NCBI GenBank assembly: GCA_007922225.1
Contig: ML679959.1
Span: 28,562,540-28,626,539 of the forward strand
Direction of reading: 5' to 3'
Length of the DNA: 64,000 nucleotides
Origin: Emydura subglobosa
Taxonomy: Eukaryota > Chordata > Testudines > Chelidae
Shown: piece by piece, positions 37,370-47,934 of the stretch
Position numbering within the stretch: position 1 is the stretch's first letter
Layout of the letters: the number at the start of each line of letters is the position of its first letter
Position numbers and translations under genes: made by a program
The notes under the pieces: model-generated
What the model was told of the DNA's origin: nothing
The model's input: the letters and a program-made list of their open reading frames with translations, nothing else
Databases searched by the model: none

Positions 37370-39680
37370 GTTAAAGCTCTGCTCACTTCAGTCGAGCTGT
37401 GGGGAGGGAAAAGCCCCTGTTCTCTGCTCAGAGATCCTTCCTCATGGACTGGCACCACGAGCTGCACGTCCCTCTTACAGGGAGCTCCGGAGGCAGAATT
37501 AAGTAATTCCCTACAGCTGACCCTGCAGATTACCACACTCACTGCAGGCAATTGTCTTTCCCCAAGCCAGATGGAGATGACTTAACCCCTTCCCTTCCCA
37601 CCCCTGGAGAGACTCTGCCCATCCCATCAGAAAGCATTCCTCCCTCTCCAGCTTATTAACTTGTTTAGCCCATTACTCGCCGCCTGCCCACGCAAGCGTT
37701 AGACTGGTAACACTCACAGACCAGGCATTTAAACAGGGGCTTCGGTGATTCATAAGGGATTTAGTCACTTGCCGGTTTACACACACCATGCTGTCATTTG
37801 GGTCGTGATCATTCCTAACACCCAGCTGGTCTGACATCAGCATTTGTCCCCCTCATTGGACTGCTGTGTAGTCTGCTCCAATTCGTGGGGAAGAGAAGAA
37901 ATAGAAGTAAGTGGTAATGGTGACTGATATGATAAAGAAAAGCACTGAGAGGCTTCACATGAGTCTCAGTTTAACGTGAGGTTTTCCCCAAGACACAGCT
38001 GTTTGATCAAACAGGTCTGCACTACTAAGTGAGCCCTTTCCAGGAAGAAACGCTGCCCCCGTTCGAGGTAGGCTTATGTTCAGAGAGCAGCATTGTCTCT
38101 GACTGTGCTCGATTGTATGCTCTGAGCTTGGTCCGCGTTTCAAGAGGAACCCCCCGAGCCCTGGGGTCTGTGGGTGGAAGTGTTGCAATGTACACTGAAA
38201 GGGACATTGTCAAGACGAATTCTCTGAATCTGACTATTTAAAAAAAAAATCCAGTTTTCTTGAAATAGTTTATAATCCTGGAAATGTCCTGTAACGCATC
38301 TCTGAGAAAACATTTTATAAAGAATTTTCCTGCTCCTCCACTGATGTCAAGAAGGGTCTTTTCAGCAAGGGATAACTGACTACGGCCTTGATCCTGCAAA
38401 CACTTACGCACATGATAACTTGACACAGGAGACTAGCTCCACTGGGCCAAGTTCTGCTCTTCATTACACCAGTGTAAATCCAAAATAATGCCATTGAACT
38501 CACTGGGGCTGCAGGAGTATGAAACTGAAGTAATAAAGAGCAGAATCTAGCTGGTTGAGTTCAGTGGTGCAAAGTCAGAATTGACGGACAAGGCAGGAGA
38601 ACACAGGAACTGGCCAGGCGCTGACTTTGCAATGGAAGGCATCTGGGCCCGCACGATGCCCCGTTCACACCAGAGATATAGCCCTGTGCATCTCATTGCA
38701 GAACCCTGTCCTTCGCCGTTCCGTAGCACCCACGCCTGTAGAATCTAAGCACACATTACACACCAGGAGCTGTCGAATGCCCTAAGTTACCTCCCGCACT
38801 AACTTCTTTCGAGGGCAGCTTGCAGCGCTGGAAGGTGCAGCATTCTCCGACAGAAACACGACGCGTCCCGCTGGCACTGTTCTTTTCAGAGCGGTTTCTT
38901 GAAACTGAGGCACTCCGCAGCAGCAGCTTCACGACTGCTTCCAGAGAGCTCGAGTATCTCCAGGCACAGGGCCTTACCACACAGGGTGATGCCCACGTGC
39001 CTCCGGACAGACAACGCCTTAGCAGTGACCCGGGCAGCCTTCAATCTCAGCAACAGCTTCTGCAAATGTGTGGAAGGTTGTTCTGCGCAGCTTTGCTTCT
39101 CGGCTCTGTTCTGGGCAGGAATGTGACTGGCTCTGCTATTTTAAGTTTAAAAGGTTCTGTCAGGCACCCTGCAAAAGCGCTAGGCTTGGCACCTCAGCGC
39201 CTCTTCCCTACAGAAGTGCTAGGCTCTTACAGCGGTGGTACTGGCCAGTGACTTGCTGCCACCATTTTAAACCATTTGCCCCCTTGCCCCCTGCTCGGTT
39301 TGGAGAGACCCTGGACTTCAGTGGTCTGTTCACATGGGGTTCATGGCCGAAAGGAGGAGCAAGATACTGGAGAATGTTTTCAGTCCCCCCTCCTACCCCT
39401 GTCATTTAAAACAGAACCACGGTCTCTGAACCAAGGAAGTGGTTCCCACTTGGCAAACCAACTGTGGAAAGGGGTCTACTCTCTTTCTCCATGCTGGGTT
39501 CACCTGGGATCTAACATGTCCCTGGGTAACTGCAGTGGCCTCCCTGGAATCCCAGCTGCCTGACACAGCTGCAAGAAGAGAGCCCACCCAGCGTACTGAC
39601 AGCACTGAACAGCATTCAGCTCGCGCTGTCCGCAGGAGCGTGGAGCGCAGACTTTGCTTGGAGGCCTCACATCTTCCAAG
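37370..39680 (-). other. Intronic DNA, one MITE only
   Basis: Apart from the 38.4 kb MITE and an adjacent GGCCTTGATCCTGCAAACAC scrap at 38,385, nothing recognised. 38,760-39,300 is somewhat GC-rich with overlapping chance frames. Confidence 0.4.
38444..38552. mobile_element. Palindromic MITE (GGCCAAGTTCTGCTCT ends)
   Basis: GGGCCAAGTTCTGCTCTTC pairs with AGAGCAGAATCTAGC. Inside, TTACACCAGTGTAAATCC is itself partly palindromic. Member of the GGCCAGATTCTG family. Confidence 0.7.
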
Positions 39681-39683
39681 AGG

Positions 39684-39708
39684 TTTTTTTTTTTTTTTTT
39701 TTTTTTTT
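39684..39708. repeat. T25 homopolymer
   Basis: Twenty-five consecutive T. It could be the inverted poly(A) of a minus-strand retrocopy, but the DNA to its right shows no recognisable processed gene. Confidence 0.95.
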
Positions 39709-39714
39709 CATAGT

Positions 39715-39800
39715 ACCCGTTTGATCTAATCTGGTGCACAAGGATTGCCAGACTGGATCAGAACCAAGACCCATCTAGCCCAGTGTCCTGTCTCCAACCT
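39715..39800. mobile_element. Possible LINE/SINE 3'-end fragment
   Basis: Contains AGACTGGATCAGAACCAAG and ATCTAGCCCAGTGTCCTGTC, a short string I recognise from CR1/L3-type ends in reptiles. It directly follows a 25-base T run. Boundaries and orientation uncertain. Confidence 0.5.
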
Positions 39801-40139
39801 TCCCCCAGGGATTGAACCTTGAAGACGTGGGGAGGCTTGCGTGCTCCAATTGCCCTGAGAGCTATGCTGGCGGGATCAGGACCCATTCTAGGGCCACCCA
39901 AGCCACACAGGGTCAGAGTAGGAGCCAGATCACAGGCAGACCACCAGTCACCGGGGAGGGGGCTGTGAGTCAGGCTAACAACCTAGCCATATAAAAACCT
40001 GCTTTCTGTTACAGAAACAACCAGACACAAAACACGTATCACAGATTTGCAAATCCAAACAACTCTGGAGAGCCACGATCTGCTGGACATAAGGGAAAAA
40101 AAATAGTACTGGTCAATCAGCAAATTCAGCCAACACTTT

Positions 40140-40925
40140 GACGATGGAGAATCAAAGCCACACGGAAGTTCTTCCTCTGAAACAGGACCTCTTCACAGCT
40201 AAGACCAAGACAAGAATTGGGTGTTGGAATGTTAAATCGCTTTGGAGCACAGGTAGATTGATACAACTCAGAGACATGAAAATCTTTGGCCTAAGTATGC
40301 TAGCACTGAACGACATTAGGTGGATGGATGAGGCAAATTATTGCATTGTTTTATCTTCTGGAAGACAAGATGACAAACTCCGAGAAGGCATAGGTTCATT
40401 ACTGAGCAAGGAAAGCTCTGAAGGACTGGGAACCTGTAAACTCAAGAATATTGGCTGCTCACTTTGTGACAAACTATGCAAAAAGTCACAACAGTTCAGT
40501 GTTAGCCACCAACAAACAATAGGGATGAACAGGTCAAAAACTCTTTCTGTGAAAGACTGCAGAGCGTCCTTGACAAGATCAGTAAATATGACATTGTTAT
40601 CTTCATGGCAGATCTAAATGCACAGGTTAGTGATGAGAATATTGGATATGAACACGTTACGGGAAGACACAGCATCCCGGGATGGAGAATGTTTTGTTGA
40701 ACTCTGCAGCACATACAATCTTTGCATTGGAGGGTATGCTGTTTTCACACACAAACTAACATGGAGATCATAGGACGGCCTCACCCAGAAACACCTTGAC
40801 CATTCTGCCAGTAGTAGGCACTGGAGAAGATCATTGTTGGATGCGAGGGTGTGTCTGACTGCTGATGTCAGCAATGACCAATGCCCCTTGTTATTGGGAC
40901 ACTCAAAGTAAAAACCAGGGTATGC
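40140..40925 (+). mobile_element. RTE-clade LINE endonuclease relic
   Basis: Translation gives TRIGCWNVKSLWSTGRLIQL, the start of an RTE-type APE endonuclease, then ALNDIRWMDEAN, VLSSGRQDD, an ADLNAQVSDENIG block (the GDLNA catalytic region), a GRHSI block, LTWRS and a degraded region before a final ADV-SND match (the family's terminal DH region). Frames change several times, so it is inactive. RT and 3' end are absent. Clade assignment rests on motif memory. Confidence 0.7.
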
Positions 40926-41012
40926 AAGATACTAGGCAATCTAGCCAACAATAAACCAGCGCTCCATTCGGAGACATGCAATGAACGGGGGGCTATGATT
41001 TTTCAAAGTGGA

Positions 41013-41183
41013 GGCCCGACATTAGACTCCTGCATCCATAGAAATTAATGTAAATAATTGACCTGGATTTTCAGCAGCTCCTACCGTCTTCAGCAGGAGT
41101 TGAGCGCATGAGGCACACCTAGGAAAGTAGGCTGTTTATCTGAGGTGCCTTAATATGGATTGAGGAGTCTGATGTTAGGGCCC
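41013..41183. mobile_element. Palindromic MITE (GGCCC-ACATTAGACTCCT ends)
   Basis: Left 28 bases ending in GACTCCTGCATCCATA pair with the right end starting TATGGATTGAGGAGTCTGAT, about 23 of 28 with one gap. It immediately follows the RTE relic. Confidence 0.7.
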
Positions 41184-42224
41184 CAGTTTTTGCAAATCTT
41201 GGGCAGGATGTACATTTCATCACTGCCTCAGTAGGTCTGATTCCTCCTTCACGTCCACTCTTCCATGCTTGCTGTTTTTCAATACAACCTGGAACACCAC
41301 AAAGTTAATTTTGCCTGCCTGTGCCAGTTGTACGTTGAGAGCTTTCTGCCTGCCATGAAACCCAACATGCTAATGAACCAAGCCTCCTGCCAGCTCTGCC
41401 CCGTTTACTCCTGAACACCACGTCTGCATACTTTACATCAATAAAGCTCAGGCTTAACACACACCCTGTGGACCAGGGGGCAGAGGGACTGCTGAAGAAC
41501 ACACCAGCTTTCAAAGAAAATTCTGCCGCACATGCCTGTTGCCAGGGCGGAATTGCGGAGCGGTGAGTGATGTGCTGCCGTTCTCAGGGCAAGGAAGAGC
41601 CAGCCACCTGGTTCCAGTCCAGTTATGTGCACAACTCATCCTTTCATCCAGTCCCAAAGGAACGTGTTTGCCTCTTTTTTCTTAAACGAACAAGAAGCTA
41701 CAAGAAAATATTTGGCCCCCAGATCTGATCAGCCACAGCCAAACTCTGCCCTGCGTTCCAGTTAATACATGTGGGTTTGGCTCCCCATCCAAGAAAGGAG
41801 AAAAGGACATTGATGAGCCAGGATCAGCAGGGGGGTGTGGGAAGGAAGGGGGGAGGTGGGTGTAAGATGCTATTTTTGTTGATATAATTATTCAGTGGCT
41901 AAATCCACAACCCTTGACATCAGCCTGGGAAGGTCTATTAAATGTCCGGTTGCCATGGAGAGGAGGTGCTATGCCTGGGAGGTATGGTGTGGCTAAGGAA
42001 TGCTGGATTACCTGCCCCTTGCATGCACGCACACACTCACCAGTCATCACGGACTCAGGAATTAAAGTCCTCGCTTTTTTTTTTTTTTTTAAAGACATTA
42101 TTGCCTAGATTGGTTACAAACTAAAACCACCATGGAATTTTGAAGGCTTTGCTCCCTGCTGTTAGAACTGCTGTTAAAGACCGTAGGCTTTCCCCTGCGT
42201 AAAAGCCGAGTAACTCCACAGACG

Positions 42225-43215
42225 AACGCAGGAAGCCTGGGAAACAAGCTGGAAGCATTGGAAGTCCTGGCGCAGTCAAGGAATTATGATGTGATTGGAA
42301 TAACAGAGACGTGGTGGGGTAACTCACATGAACGGAGCACTGCCATGGAGGGGTATAAACTGTTCAGGAAGGACAGGCAGGGGAACAAAGGTACAGGAGT
42401 TGCACTGTATGTAAGAGAGCAGTCTGACTGCTCAGAGCTCCAGTATGAAACTGGAGAAAAGCCTGTTGAGAGTCTCTGGGTTAAATTTAGAGGTGAAAGC
42501 AACAAGGGCGATGTCATGGTGGGTTTCTGCTATAGACCACCAGAGCAGGAGGATGAGGTAGACAAAGCTTTCTTCAGACAACTAATGAAAGTCTCCAGAT
42601 CACAGGCCCTGATTCTCATGAGGGACTTTAACCACCCTGACATCTGCTGGGAGAGCAATGCAGCAGTGCAGACAATCTCAGTCCCTGGAAAAATCATGGA
42701 GCAGCTCCTCAAGAAATCCATTTTGAGGCACTTGGAAGAAAGGAAGGTGATCAGGAACAGTCAGCATAGATTCACCAAGGACAAGTCATGCCTGACTAAC
42801 CTGATTGACTTCTCTGATGAGATGACCGGCTCTCTGGATGTGGGGAAAACGGTGAACGTGATATACCTTGACTTTAGCAAAACTTTTGATAGAGTCTCCC
42901 ACAGTATTCTTGCCAGCAAGTTACAGAAGTACAGGTTGGATGAATGGACTATAAGGTGGATAGAAAGCTGGCTGAATCATCAGTCTCAACTGCTAGTGAT
43001 TAATGGCTCCATGTCTAGCTGGCAGCTGGTAACAAGCGGAGTGCCCCAGGGGTCGGTGCTGGAGCCGGTTTTGTTCAACATCTTCATTAATGATCTGGAG
43101 GATGGGGTGGATGCACCTTCAGCAAGTTTGCAGATGACACTAAATGGTAGATACGCTGGAGGGTAGGGATAGGCTACAGAGTGAGCTAGACAAATTAGAG
43201 GATTGGGCCAAAGGA
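42225..43215 (+). mobile_element. CR1 LINE, internally deleted: endonuclease fused in frame to RT
   Basis: A CR1-clade ORF2 fragment open for about 300 codons. First comes the start of the APE-type endonuclease ([31 protein letters not shown]). At about 42,677 it jumps to SVPGKIMEQ, at the start of the reverse transcriptase. It then has [13 protein letters not shown] and [20 protein letters not shown]. The endonuclease C-terminus and the EN-RT linker, about 1 kb in a normal CR1, are missing, yet the frame is kept. A frame slip follows at about 43,120, so the FADD motif lies in another frame, and the element ends near 43,215 without its 3' tail. Not a functional element. Confidence 0.88.
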
Positions 43216-43219
43216 AATC

Positions 43220-44500
43220 TTCTCCGGAGACTCAGGGACTGATGTGACTGACGGAACATTCCCATCTCCAGCTGACTTCAGGGGCAGCAGGATGACGCCC
43301 TCAGAGCCGGTGGCCTGACTCGTGTTCACAGATCCATCCCCCAAGGCTCAGAGCGTTCCATCCCATTCCGATACTGTTTATTTTTGTACTGCACTAATTA
43401 TAACTTCCCTGACCACTAAAACATTTACCCTCTGGATAATGGGTTAGGGATGCTATTTTAGACAATCTAAATTAAGAGATTTTCCAAGAACCCAGCTCTG
43501 AAATCTATTTATTTATTAAATAGTGGAGCAAAATCAGTCTTAAAGATTAAACACCCCATATTTATTGCCACAATTACCTTACATTTCTATTTCAACATTT
43601 GTTTAGGATACTGGACGTCTGTCAAAAGACAACATAATGGACAGGCCCTCAAAACAGCATGGCAGGTGATACCTCTAATGAGAAATAAATTAAATAGTTT
43701 GCCCCAGCACGGATTTTTAAGGAGTGGCTTTTTCTTATGTTAATCTTTGCCACTAGGCCTCCAGGCATCCAAAGGGACTGGATTACCAAGAGAACAGCAT
43801 TTTCCAGTGGTTTTGGCAAATTTGGCACAATCAGAGATAGATGCTTAGGATTTTTCATAATAGTAATATTCACATTTCCATCATACCATGAATCCCAAAG
43901 TTTCTTTATATTCTCCGACTGATATACAAAGCACACGGGAGTAACCTTCTCCACTACTGAAATTCAGCCATCGCTGCAGCTGTTTATAACACACAGCAAC
44001 TCTGCACATGGTCTTAGTACCCAAAATTAAAAATAGGGGCTGGAGTTGAAACTTCAGAGATCGGTCACGATGAGCCAGATTCAAGTCTCAGTTATACTGT
44101 TGCAAATGCAGAGTAACGCCATGATTTCCATCTAGAGACTCCAACTTTACACCAGCGTGAGAGGAAAAACTGGCCCAGTGTAATTATGCCGTTTGAAGTT
44201 TAGGCAGGCAGAAAGTAATTTTGTGAGATGGGAGGAATGTGGCACAGACACTACGGTAAACATTCCTAGTCTTGCAACAAATGCCATGGCTGCAGGTGGC
44301 TCATTCCAATTCTCTCTTTGGTGCTAGTGACAGATGATCTGGATGATTCAGATTGGTAAAGCAATTTGATCAAACTCTCCTGCGTCACTTTCAGATTTGC
44401 ACATCCAACCACAAGCAGAGCATTTTTGCATGCAGAATTAGACTGGAGCATGTCATACAATGATTACAGCAGCTTGTCTCAGAGTCAGGACTCCTGCACT
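43220..44500 (-). other. Intronic DNA with a possible MITE
   Basis: GAGCCAGATTCAAGTCTCAG at 44,072 and AAAAACTGGCCCA at 44,167 could be diverged ends of a GGCCAGATTCTG-family MITE. Nothing else recognised. Confidence 0.4.
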
Positions 44501-44504
44501 ACCG

Positions 44505-44632
44505 AGATGGTAAACCCTTTGGGGCAGGGACTGTCATTTTGTTCTGTGTTTGTACAGCACCTAGCACAATGGGGTTCAGGCCCATAACTGGTGCACCTAG
44601 GTGCTATGATAATATAATTACTACTAATAATA
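44505..44632 (+). mobile_element. L2-like 3' tail / L2-mobilised SINE, copy A
   Basis: Contains TTTGGGGCAGGGACTGTC and TTTGTACAGCACCTAGCACA and ends in an AATAATAA tail, resembling the 3' end of L2 LINEs. The best-preserved of four copies (others at 32,866, 53,602 and 61,521). Confidence 0.7.
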
Positions 44633-44780
44633 ATTCCCTTCCTAACACACCTGCTGCTTTGCTGTATGGCCTTGGTCAAGTCATTTAATCTCCCTGTGCC
44701 TCAGTTTCCTCATCTGTATTAGTTAATGTTTGTGAAGAGTTTTAAAATCCTTGGCTGAAGAGCATTATACAGTATAAGGG
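44633..44780 (+). mobile_element. MIR/CORE-type SINE core, plus strand
   Basis: TGGCCTTGGTCAAGTCATTT and CTGTGCCTCAGTTTCCTCAT, the MIR core in forward sense. It follows directly on an L2-like tail ending in ACTAATAATAA. Confidence 0.75.
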
Positions 44781-44784
44781 CAAT

Positions 44785-46785
44785 GGAGCAGTAGTATCTG
44801 TTCACAACAACATATTACTGCTAGGAGGGTGCAGTGTAGATGATACAGTAATTAAAGGGACACTGAGAGATCAAATTTAGCTAAAATACAGGATTTGTAA
44901 ATGCACCTTTTTACTAAAACTGAAGATCAATACAAAGGTTTTCATGTTTAAAAAACAAAACAAAAAAAATTCAAAGGAAGCAGCTTTATTCATAAACAAA
45001 TCTCCCGCTGCTCTGTTGGTGACCAAAACACTGCCACATTGTATTGCATGAAATCCTCAAAGTAATATTGGTGAGAAAGTTATTCTGGTTAATCAGTAAC
45101 CATTATCCTAGCCAAGGGAAAGGGAAGAGAGGAAACAGTGAACATAAGTTTGATTTTTAGAGCTCTTTTTATTTGATCTATGGTGTTGTTAGAAAGAGAG
45201 GTAAGGAAATTGGTTTCTGAAGAATAGTATTTTTATCTTGACAATGCTCCAATGGGCTTTTCCTCCCCTATGACCAAATCTGCCTTGCATTACACCTGAA
45301 CTATGTTTGGTGGTTACTGGCTAAGAAGACAGGATTTATACTGTGCACCATGATAAGACAGACAAACATAGGAGAGGCTGTGCAGACAGACAGACAGAGT
45401 CAGACATAGATATGAGTTTAGCGATGGACAATTAGAAAAAGGTAGCAAGAACTCAGGAGCTGCAAACAGAAAAGCAAATGTGGAAGGAAACAAAGTCTAA
45501 TTAAGATTATACCGCAAACAAGTCAGGAAAAAGGAGATGGTGGGATGGGGCAAGACTAAAGGAAGAAATGAGAACCTAGAGGAAAAGCTGGAGGGTAAGA
45601 CTGGAAGGAGCAATTATTTTCGATAGACCTGTCAATTTTCCCAGGCAGTTACTAGTTATAGTGCAGGGGACGGGGAGCTCCGTTTTGTTGTGCTGTTCAT
45701 GGACAGGATGCCTGCAGCAAGTTCCAACAAGGTGACTGATTCAGCAGTTTGTAGCCGGGAAAGGCTGTCATGTCATACGCAATTTCCTCCTTCCTACAGG
45801 CAAAACCTTTGGCCTCCAGGCTACATTCAGACACAAACAGAAATTGCCAAGGCAGCAAAAGCAGGCTGGTTTTCATTCAATTCAGATTCCAAAGGGCAAA
45901 CACCCCCAACCCCTCCCCGCCTACAAAAGCCTAGCAGGTTTTCAAAGGACAGCAGGTCAGTCATCCAGTATGTAACAGAAGTAGGGAGCTCCCAGGGTAC
46001 AGCCTCTATTGCTGTTATAGACCCTTCTCTTCTCCATGGGCTGGAAAACGCGACTCTCCTTCTATTCCCCTTAGTGCCCCCATTCTCTGTCCTTATTTAT
46101 TCTTCCAAACACTGGTGCATGCCCACTACAACTGCCACCTCTGGCCGTCCCCGTGGTATTTCCAGCCAGACTGGAAACACTGATCTCCTGAGAAAGCGTG
46201 AGCATGGGGGGTTTCCAGCCCAGTGTTACAGATCCCAAAGCTCCAAAGAAAGGTCAGAGGGGCACATTTGAACCTTGAGGTGCTTGGTCAAAACAATCCT
46301 CTGAAACGTTTGCGAGACACCCAGCACTGGGGCCCTGATCCAAAGTCCACCAAAGTCACGGAGAGTCTTTCGGACGACTTCCATCCCTTTTGCAACAGTG
46401 CTAGTTAGCTCAGGCCTGGGGGCACACCTCCTTTCATAACCATTTTGAGCAGGAATAGCAAGGCTCCTTGAAACCAGGGACCTTTGATCTTGTTTCTTTT
46501 TAAAGCCTTTATAGGGGTTAGTGAAAGCCAGAATTTCTCCCCTTGCCCACATTAGTGACCTGGCTTTTGAGGCTTATAATTTTCCTTTTCTTTGAAAACT
46601 TAAGGACTAGTCAGAGAAATCCTTTGATGAACGGACTGGATGATTCCTACTGCTATAGAATTAAAGGTTGAGCTCTAGTGGGATGTGATCCAACAGGGTT
46701 GTATGGTATCGTCATGAACCTAGAAACCTCCAGCTTTCACTGCCAGAGTGTTTTGAGCATGTTTTTTTTTTTTTTAAAAAGAGGC
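44785..46785 (-). other. Intronic DNA, unexplained 193-codon open frame
   Basis: 45,690-46,271 (plus strand) is open for 193 codons without any domain I recognise. Composition is ordinary, with no splice or promoter context. Probably chance. Confidence 0.35.
45386..45402. repeat. (CAGA)n short tandem repeat
   Basis: Four CAGA units in an otherwise unremarkable AG-rich stretch. Confidence 0.85.
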
Positions 46786-46789
46786 AAGG

Positions 46790-47215
46790 TGCTCCAGTGA
46801 ATTGATGAGTACCGCACAGCAAGTACCACTGGGCACCAGAGAGCCCCAAGTTCTAAGCCCAACCCTTCCACTGACTTACTACAGGGACTTGGACAGGTGA
46901 CATTGATTATTGGGCCAGATTCTGCTCTCACACTGGTGTAAACCCAGAGTGACTCTAATGGAGCTACCCCATTGTAACAGAGACCCTCTGCCTCTGATCA
47001 CACTTTCCGTTGTGTAACTCCACTGACTCAAAGGAATTACTCCAGAGTTAAAGCAGTGCACGTGAGATCAACATTTGGCCCTCTGACTCAGTTTCCCCAT
47101 CTGCGAGGCAGAGATGATAGTGTTTACCTTCCCTACCATACAGGGGTGGTGTGTGGATGAGTTCGTATTTATACAGCACCCTACTTTTCAAAGGACTGTA
47201 CAAGAGCCAAGCCTT
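46790..47215 (+). mobile_element. MIR/CORE-type SINE interrupted by a MITE
   Basis: Left part ends in GGGACTTGGACAGGTGAC; after about 170 foreign bases it resumes with CTCTGACTCAGTTTCCCCAT. The right part runs on through TATTTATACAGCACCC to about 47,215. The interruption is the element at 46,912-47,081. Confidence 0.75.
46912..47081. mobile_element. Palindromic MITE nested in a MIR
   Basis: GGGCCAGATTCTGCTCTC at the left and ATCAACATTTGGCCC at the right are diverged inverted ends. The inner CTGGTGTAAACCCAGAGTGA and GGAATTACTCCAGAGTTAAA are typical of the family. Both sides are MIR sequence. Confidence 0.7.
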
Positions 47216-47780
47216 ACATTTTGTATTTATTCCATGTTTTGTCATGACCACCAAAGGGTTCATTCCCCTTCCCTCCTGAGAAATAAACAAGCAAGCGAGA
47301 GGTCACTCGGAGTGGGACTGAGTGAGCACATTCCATACAGTTCGTTCTCTCTGAAAACGCAAATGACATCAACTCCTGCCGTCCATCCGCACAAGGAAAG
47401 AGATGGAAGCACCCAGCAGCCAGCGACCCACCCATCCCTGGCAGGACGACGGGAAGGAATTGTCCAGGATACACAGTAGGATGTTTAACCTAATCTCATT
47501 TCCTCTTTGGGTTCGAGACGTAAAGCAGGAGTCAAGCTGAGAAAGCAAGGCATGGATCTCCAGAAGCCTGCTACATGCTCTGCAGCGGGTCCATTACAAC
47601 CACAACAAACAGTAATAATTTCCTCTCCTCAAAGGCGCAAAGAAAGCGGCCAATGGGAGGAAATAAGGAACAGGGACTGCAAATGCTATGTCTAACAAGC
47701 CAATTAAGAGAGAGACCTACTTACCGGGGGTGTGGTCACAGACTGCCTGCCTCTCTCTCCATATGCCATACAAATGCACT

Positions 47781-47932
47781 TAGGGAGACAATGGTAGGAA
47801 TATCTTTTATTGGACCAATTTCTGCTGGTGAGAGAGACCAGCTTTCGAGCCCCATGGAGGTGAAGAGCGCACCAACAAAAGCCTCGTCTCTCTAATAGCC
47901 TGGGACCGACATGGCTACACCTACACTGCGTA
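47781..47932. mobile_element. MITE-like element (TCTTTTATTGGACCAATTTC type)
   Basis: Contains TATCTTTTATTGGACCAATT and GAGACCAGCTTTCGAGCC, with the right end TAATAGCCTGGGACCGACAT and GGCTACACCTACACTGC. TTAGGGAGAC and GTCTCTCTAA form inverted pieces. Recognised as a recurrent reptile repeat; superfamily unknown. Confidence 0.6.
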
Positions 47933-47934
47933 AC

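Noticed and set aside
39684..39708. Poly(A) tail of a processed pseudogene in inverse orientation
   Set aside because: No gene-like sequence can be recognised on the right side of the T run.
45690..46271. 193-codon open frame on the plus strand
   Set aside because: No domain, no splice or promoter context, ordinary composition. Plausible by chance in 64 kb.
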